Assembly (NCBI GenBank): GCA_028622995.1
Contig: JAJQJQ010000011.1
Location: 5,456,001 to 5,520,000, forward strand
Source: Panagrolaimus kolymaensis
Taxonomy: Eukaryota > Nematoda > Chromadorea > Rhabditida > Panagrolaimidae
Reading direction: 5' to 3'
Length of the DNA stretch: 64,000 nt
The position numbers and the translations under genes are program-made. This document shows positions 59,486 through 64,000 of the stretch, piece after piece. Position 1 is the first letter of the stretch; every line of letters starts with the position of its first letter. Below the pieces are notes generated by a model. That model made no database searches. It had not been told where the DNA came from and saw only the letters and a list, made by a program, of their open reading frames with translations.

Positions 59486-60526
59486 TCAAGTGGATGCTGG
59501 AGGATCTTTCTTGATATCGCCACCACCGATAAATTTCTTGAAAGAATCAACAAAACCAGACGAAACACTAGTTGATGGTGGCAGTTTTGGTAATGAAACA
59601 TTGGTGATAGGTGCCATAGATGGGGCAGTTGATTCTTTAATGGGAGGAGGTAGATCAGTTGTTTGTTGGGTCGAATTTGACGCTGCATTTGTTACACTAG
59701 ATGATGATGATGTTTGTTGACCCCATGGGAGAATACTACTGAGAATGGATTTGGATGAGGCTTTTAATGGATTTCCATAACCATAATGATTGTATAAAAC
59801 TTGATGAAGGCGTTCAAGATAAGGATCAGGAAGAGCTGTTTCACGGGTAGTTGCAATCAAAAGCTTCTAAAATAGTTAGTCACCTTATTAAAAGAATTTG
59901 TATATTAAGAAAAGAAACTGTACATCTTTGTCAATAATATTTTCATCCACAAGGACTCTAATAAAATTAGCTAAATTTCGGGATGGAATGCGATTGAGTA
60001 CAGGCTTTTCAGGATGGAGGATATCATTGATTGCTGCTGTAACAAATTCGCTAAATTGGTGCCAAACTTTAATCAAAGCTTGAACCGATTGAAATCGTTG
60101 AACCAATTCAACATTTGATGGGGGACATTCACATACAAATTCAACTACGCCTTCAGCAATTTGCTTCTGTAATAATAAAATTTTATAAAAGAGATCATTA
60201 AACCAAAGCTTACTGATAATCCAGCAGCAGCCATTGTACAAAGTTCTGTTGCAAGTGCATCACTTTGCTTTCCATCGATACCAATTCGAAGGTAATTCAT
60301 TATTTGATCATGAGTAAGATCCGTATCAACTTCTGCAAATAAAAATGATAAATAAAATTACTGAAAGCTTTTATAATAAAAGCTTACTAGCATTGGATTG
60401 TAAAAATCCGTCAAAATGTTCATCGTCATAATAATCGTCGTTATAATCATATTCCCCTTCTGTGGATTCTTCATCATTAACATCCATATCTTCCTCATAT
60501 TCTTGGCTTTCATTTGGTTCGCTCAT
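59486..60526 (-). CDS. Unrecognised acidic protein with a helical core
   Basis: Four minus-strand exons: 60526-60388, 60332-60214, 60166-59924 and 59866-59486, giving 293 aa; all junctions keep frame. The first ~46 residues are very acidic and Tyr-rich (EYEEDMDVND, YDYNDDYYDDEHFDGF). Residues ~47-185 look like a globular helical domain: LTHDQIMNYLRIGIDG, ATELCTMAAAGLSKQIAEGV, CPPSNVELVQRFQSVQALIK, IPSRNLANFIRVLVDENII, DPYLERLHQVLYNHYGYGNP. The last ~90 residues are Ser/Thr/Pro-rich with VSSGFVDSFKKFIGGG. No signal peptide or membrane segment is visible. I do not recognise the family. Regular introns and complex composition make it a real gene. It is divergent from TFIIE-beta with 491 bp between starts. 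Confidence 0.78.
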
Positions 60527-61017
60527 TATTGGGTGTTATAAAACTATAAAATTTGAAATTCGATTGAAAGATAAATGAAGCAAGCTGAGAAATTGTAAGA
60601 TAAGTAAAGCTCGATTGGTAAAGGAACAAAAAAATAAAGAAAATACGCAAAGGGTTTTAGTTCGAGAATGGTCGATTATTTAATATATTTCTAATGGATA
60701 AATAAATAATAAATAAAAAAATTATCGTTGAGATAGCAAAGTCCTTATGCAAGCAAGCAATCACTTCCTTGAATAACCACCTAACTGACTGATTTTATAA
60801 ATCGCTTCCACTACCTATAGTTTTAGTGAAACGTCTTCTATTGCCAAAGTTTTTGCCTTACTTTGATTTTGTTTCAAAACAATTTTTTGTTTGCAAAGTT
60901 TACGATTGTTAGAAGCTTTAATAATTTTGTTGTTGCTTATTAAACTTTTGTTAACTTTTCAACCAAAAAAAGAGACTTTATAAATATTTTGTAAATATTC
61001 TAGCATCTTCAACAATC
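60527..61017. promoter_or_regulatory. Divergent promoter region before TFIIE-beta
   Basis: 491 bp between opposite starts. ATATTCTAG at 60995-61003 lies 14 nt before ATG 61018 and is a likely trans-splice acceptor. On the minus strand TTTTATAG at 60544-60545 may serve the acidic-protein gene. Confidence 0.5.
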
Positions 61018-61953
61018 ATGGATAAAAATTTGGTTCGTCAACGTGAAGAATTTTTAAAAGCAACTGCTCGAAATATTAACAATGCACCAAAATTCTCTGC
61101 TGCAAGTGCTTCAAATGTTGCTTCAACTGGTGAAAGAAAACAAAAGAAAAAACCATCAGCTCCAAAACCTCAAGATGAACTACGTCATATGAAATCTTTA
61201 CCAAATTTTGATGCAACTACTGGCAAAGTTGATCCATATACAGGTGCAGCAAATTCATCACTCTTTGGTATGATGGCTAAAATTGTGGATTTTATGAAGA
61301 AGCGACATCTCGAGAATATAGGATGGTCTTTAACATTGAATGAATGCTTGGAAGAAATGAAATTGACTGTGGGAAAGAAAACTGAACAATGGTTAATTGA
61401 AAAGCTTCCTGAAAATCCAAAGTTACAATTCGACGAACATGGAAAATTTCGATTCAAGCCACCGTATAAAATGAAGACTGATGATGATATTATAAAACAA
61501 TTGAAACGAAACTATGATGGTGGTAAAGGTGCTATTTTATTGAGCGAGTTAAACGAATGTTTTGGTAGAGCTGATGAAAAAATGGAAAAAGTTGGTCCTG
61601 AGTGTATTATTATTCCATGTCAAGTAAGTTATACCTTCACCATTTCAACTTCAAGGTTATTATTTTAGGTAAACAAAAAGAAAGACAAAGCTTATTTTTA
61701 CAACGATTCCGAGGTTGGTATGACTGTGGATGACGACTTCAAAAGTTTATGGAGATCCAGCAATGTTGATCATCTTGATGAAAAGAAAATTGATGAATAT
61801 CTTGCAAAACATGGCCTCAGTATCATCAAAGATCAAGCTCCTAAACGTCTTATTCATGGATCATTAGGACCTAAAAGAAAGCAAGTTCGACGTCCTGGAA
61901 AAATTCAAAATACTCATATGGATGGTATCTTAGAAACGTATGAAATGAATTAA
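61018..61953 (+). CDS. gtf-2E2: General transcription factor IIE subunit 2 (TFIIE-beta)
   Basis: Exons 61018-61623 and 61669-61953, split by a 45-nt intron, give 296 aa (human about 291). Together with TFIIE-alpha the protein recruits and regulates TFIIH at RNA polymerase II promoters. The N-terminal part is basic and disordered (RKQKKKPSAPKPQ). A winged-helix domain follows from ~80: LFGMMAKIVDFMKKRHLEN, SLTLNECLEEMKL, EQWLIEKLPENPKL, GKFRFKPPYKM. A second winged helix contains GGKGAILLSELNECF, then YFYNDSEVGMTVDDDFKSLW and KKIDEYLAKHGLSIIKD. The C-terminus is basic. Every block matches TFIIE-beta order. AATAAA lies at 62021-62026. The gene symbol follows C. elegans usage and is tentative. 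Confidence 0.95.
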
Positions 61954-62020
61954 AACTCTAATGTGTCTATTATTTATTACCAATTTTTTTGTGTTGTTTT
62001 GTTGTAATTTTTTGTGATAC

Positions 62021-62026
62021 AATAAA
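62021..62026 (+). terminator. Poly(A) signal of TFIIE-beta
   Basis: AATAAA lies 68 bp after the stop codon. Confidence 0.55.
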
Positions 62027-63846
62027 ACATTTTCATTATAAAGTGTAAAGGCTTGTTTTTTACAAAATATTTTCATATCGTGATACTTTAAATATTATTT
62101 ACATTGTCCACACAACTAAAAGTTATATTATTTGAAACATTTGTCCAACTTTGTGTAATTGAAACTTTATTTTTAAAACGGAAGAAAGCTGTAGTTTGTC
62201 AATGTGTTTTGACAATTTTATGGCAGCTTTTTGTTTACAAAATTATTTTTATTCAATTTTTATTTAAGCTTTTTCTCATGGGATTTTGGACATTCACAAT
62301 CAAAGTTCAATCTTTTTCCTTCTTCATAACATGTGATGAGTTTTTCTTTTCATTTTATTTTTGCTATTCTCTCGTTAGTGTGATAATACATTGCTCTATT
62401 TTTATGTTATTTCAATAATAACAAGCAAAAAATAAAAATGAGTATTTTAGGCTACATAGAAAAGCTAACTTACTGTAACTTATCCATTTGACTTTTGCTC
62501 TTTATTGTTTTCACTTTCTAAAATTACCAAGTTTCTTGGAACAAAAACAAATCATTGTTTTTTTTTTGCAAAGTTTTAAAACAAACTAAAACTTGATAGT
62601 ATTTAATTTCTTTTTTGAAGGTTCATAGAGATAATATTTCACTAACTTCAGATGCTCGCTCATATGTTTGCCGTGGTCGGTTTTCCTTGCATCCATTTTT
62701 TGGAAATCCGTTCTTTTTTCTTTGCATTTCACTTTGAAATTTCCGGCTATTCCACATTAACAACGTCATTTTCGTTAAACATTTTAAAAGCTTTTTAGAA
62801 TCAGACATGTTTTTTTTTGTGTTTAAAAACAAAAAACTTACGTTGAAACATCCTTCAATTTACCAAGAAAAGAAAGCCATGGCAATGCATTAACAAATCT
62901 TTTGTTTAAAAAAAATTAACAACTTATTTTTCTTTGGAGGTGGCAGAGCTTTAAATTTTGGTACATATAAAAGAAGAATAAGAAAGATAAAGAAACGATG
63001 ATGGATGAAAATTAACACCTTTTATTTTTCGCCATTTACATAGTGCTTAGGAAAGAAAGGCCATCTCTAAGATTTGCTTTTGTAAAGAAATTTGGAATTT
63101 TTTTTAGACTATCTTTACTGTAAGCCGCCTGGCTAGTAAAATTTCATAATTTTTTTTAATTTACTTATTTTTATCCTTTGTACTTCGTAAATTTTGCAGT
63201 AATTAAGGGGAAAATATATTTTAGGTAGTTTGAATTACTTGAAGCACATTAGGAAGTTTTTGTTTGTTTTTAATGCCATCATTTTCACACATTTTGCAAT
63301 TAATCTTTTTTGGGATAAAAATTTCATATTGTAGTAAGGTTTTTACTTTTCCTTTACTTTTTTTGTTGCACAAATTTGAGTTTTATTTTTATCTTGTTTT
63401 TCGAAAAACATTTATGAGAAATTAAAAAACTTTTAACATTCCATTTTTGACCCAAAGGAATCTTCTTCTTCCCTTTATTTTCTTTATGGCTAAGTAAAGT
63501 AAGAGGGGCGTTCCCAATTCTTGGAAAAACACTTTTTTATTTTTACTTTTTAAATGCAAAGATTTTTTTACCTTTTGTCTAATCAAAGTTAAGAGAATAA
63601 AAGAAATGTGTTTATCCGTAAATATAATGAAAAATGATAATAAAGCTATTGAAAAGAAAAAAAGAGATCTTTAAATAAAATTAAAAAATTATTTTTGAGT
63701 GGGGCGCTTTTCATTTACAATATTTTTCGGGAATTTTTCAATGGGATAAATAATAAAAAGAAAATTGACGCCATTTGAGATAATCTTTTCATGCCACTTT
63801 TTTAAGAAAAAAAGGGGCGAAGGTAAGTGAATCACTTTCACGTACA
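62027..63846. other. Non-coding interval at the right edge
   Basis: 1.8 kb of AT-rich DNA. A 69-codon minus-strand frame at 62623-62832 is Lys/Met/Ser-rich and unsupported. No RNA gene was recognised. Confidence 0.4.
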
Positions 63847-63854
63847 TATAAATA
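63847..63854 (+). promoter_or_regulatory. TATA box of a gene beyond the window
   Basis: TATAAATA is followed by mixed-composition sequence with no ATG-led reading frame long enough to judge before 64000. It resembles a TATA-type core promoter of a plus-strand gene starting to the right. Confidence 0.35.
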
Positions 63855-64000
63855 CGCCAGCAACCAAACGATGAGATTGAAGAAAGAAGTTCAGAGTTTT
63901 TTCTTCTTCTTCTTATTCTTGTTAAAAAGCTGCCATTCGCATTCTATTTCGTCTTTTTTTGTTGCATCGGATGTTGCTGCTCGTATTTGAAGCATAAAAT

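Noticed and set aside
62623..62880. Minus-strand 69-codon frame MFLNTKKNMSDSKK... and a plus-strand frame after TTCAG 62639
   Set aside because: Both strands are open over the same bases; the proteins are low complexity and no partner exons were found.

Overview
The window looks like strongly AT-rich nuclear DNA of a nematode. Supporting this are many very short introns (about 44-60 bp) with GT...TTT(C/T)AG borders, pyrimidine-AG sites just upstream of start codons as expected for spliced-leader trans-splicing, close same-strand gene pairs, and clear homologues of animal genes (Eph receptor of VAB-1 type, DYF-13/IFT56, eIF4G, INTS11, TFIIE-beta, mRpL47). An F-box-like protein of the kind expanded in panagrolaimid worms hints at Tylenchina/Panagrolaimidae. 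That placement is inference.

Left part (1-17.7 kb), gene dense: the 3' end of a ClC chloride channel; two tandem 57-aa PMP3/UPF0057 proteolipid genes; an F-box-like gene (minus); a sugar-transporter-like MFS gene; two tandem Nup58-like FG nucleoporin genes (minus), one of which lacks the C-terminal FG tail; and, divergently, INTS11 (plus).

Middle (17.7-37.2 kb), gene poor: homopolymer-rich DNA without a recognisable gene, interrupted at 27.0-32.6 kb by a tandem array of four 989-bp units. The third unit carries a 1175-bp hAT-type transposon with terminal inverted repeats, an exact 8-bp target duplication and an internally deleted transposase. The other three units preserve the empty site.

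Right part (37.2-64 kb): a complete Eph receptor tyrosine kinase gene (1120 aa by the model, including a 64-nt signal-peptide exon); a 3.2-kb empty interval; eIF4G; a likely mrpl-47/dyf-13 operon-like pair; a PGAP4-like GPI-glycan glycosyltransferase; a Pax protein with a paired domain but no homeodomain; an unrecognised acidic 293-aa protein; TFIIE-beta; and a final 2 kb of non-coding DNA with a TATA box near its end.

All exon models were joined by hand from splice sites, frame and family knowledge. Each multi-exon model keeps frame across every junction. The standout observations are the datable hAT insertion inside the homogenised satellite array, recurring CC-TTC-GG hairpins with changing but still paired stems in that array, and the Nup58 tandem pair with a near-identical middle and divergent ends.
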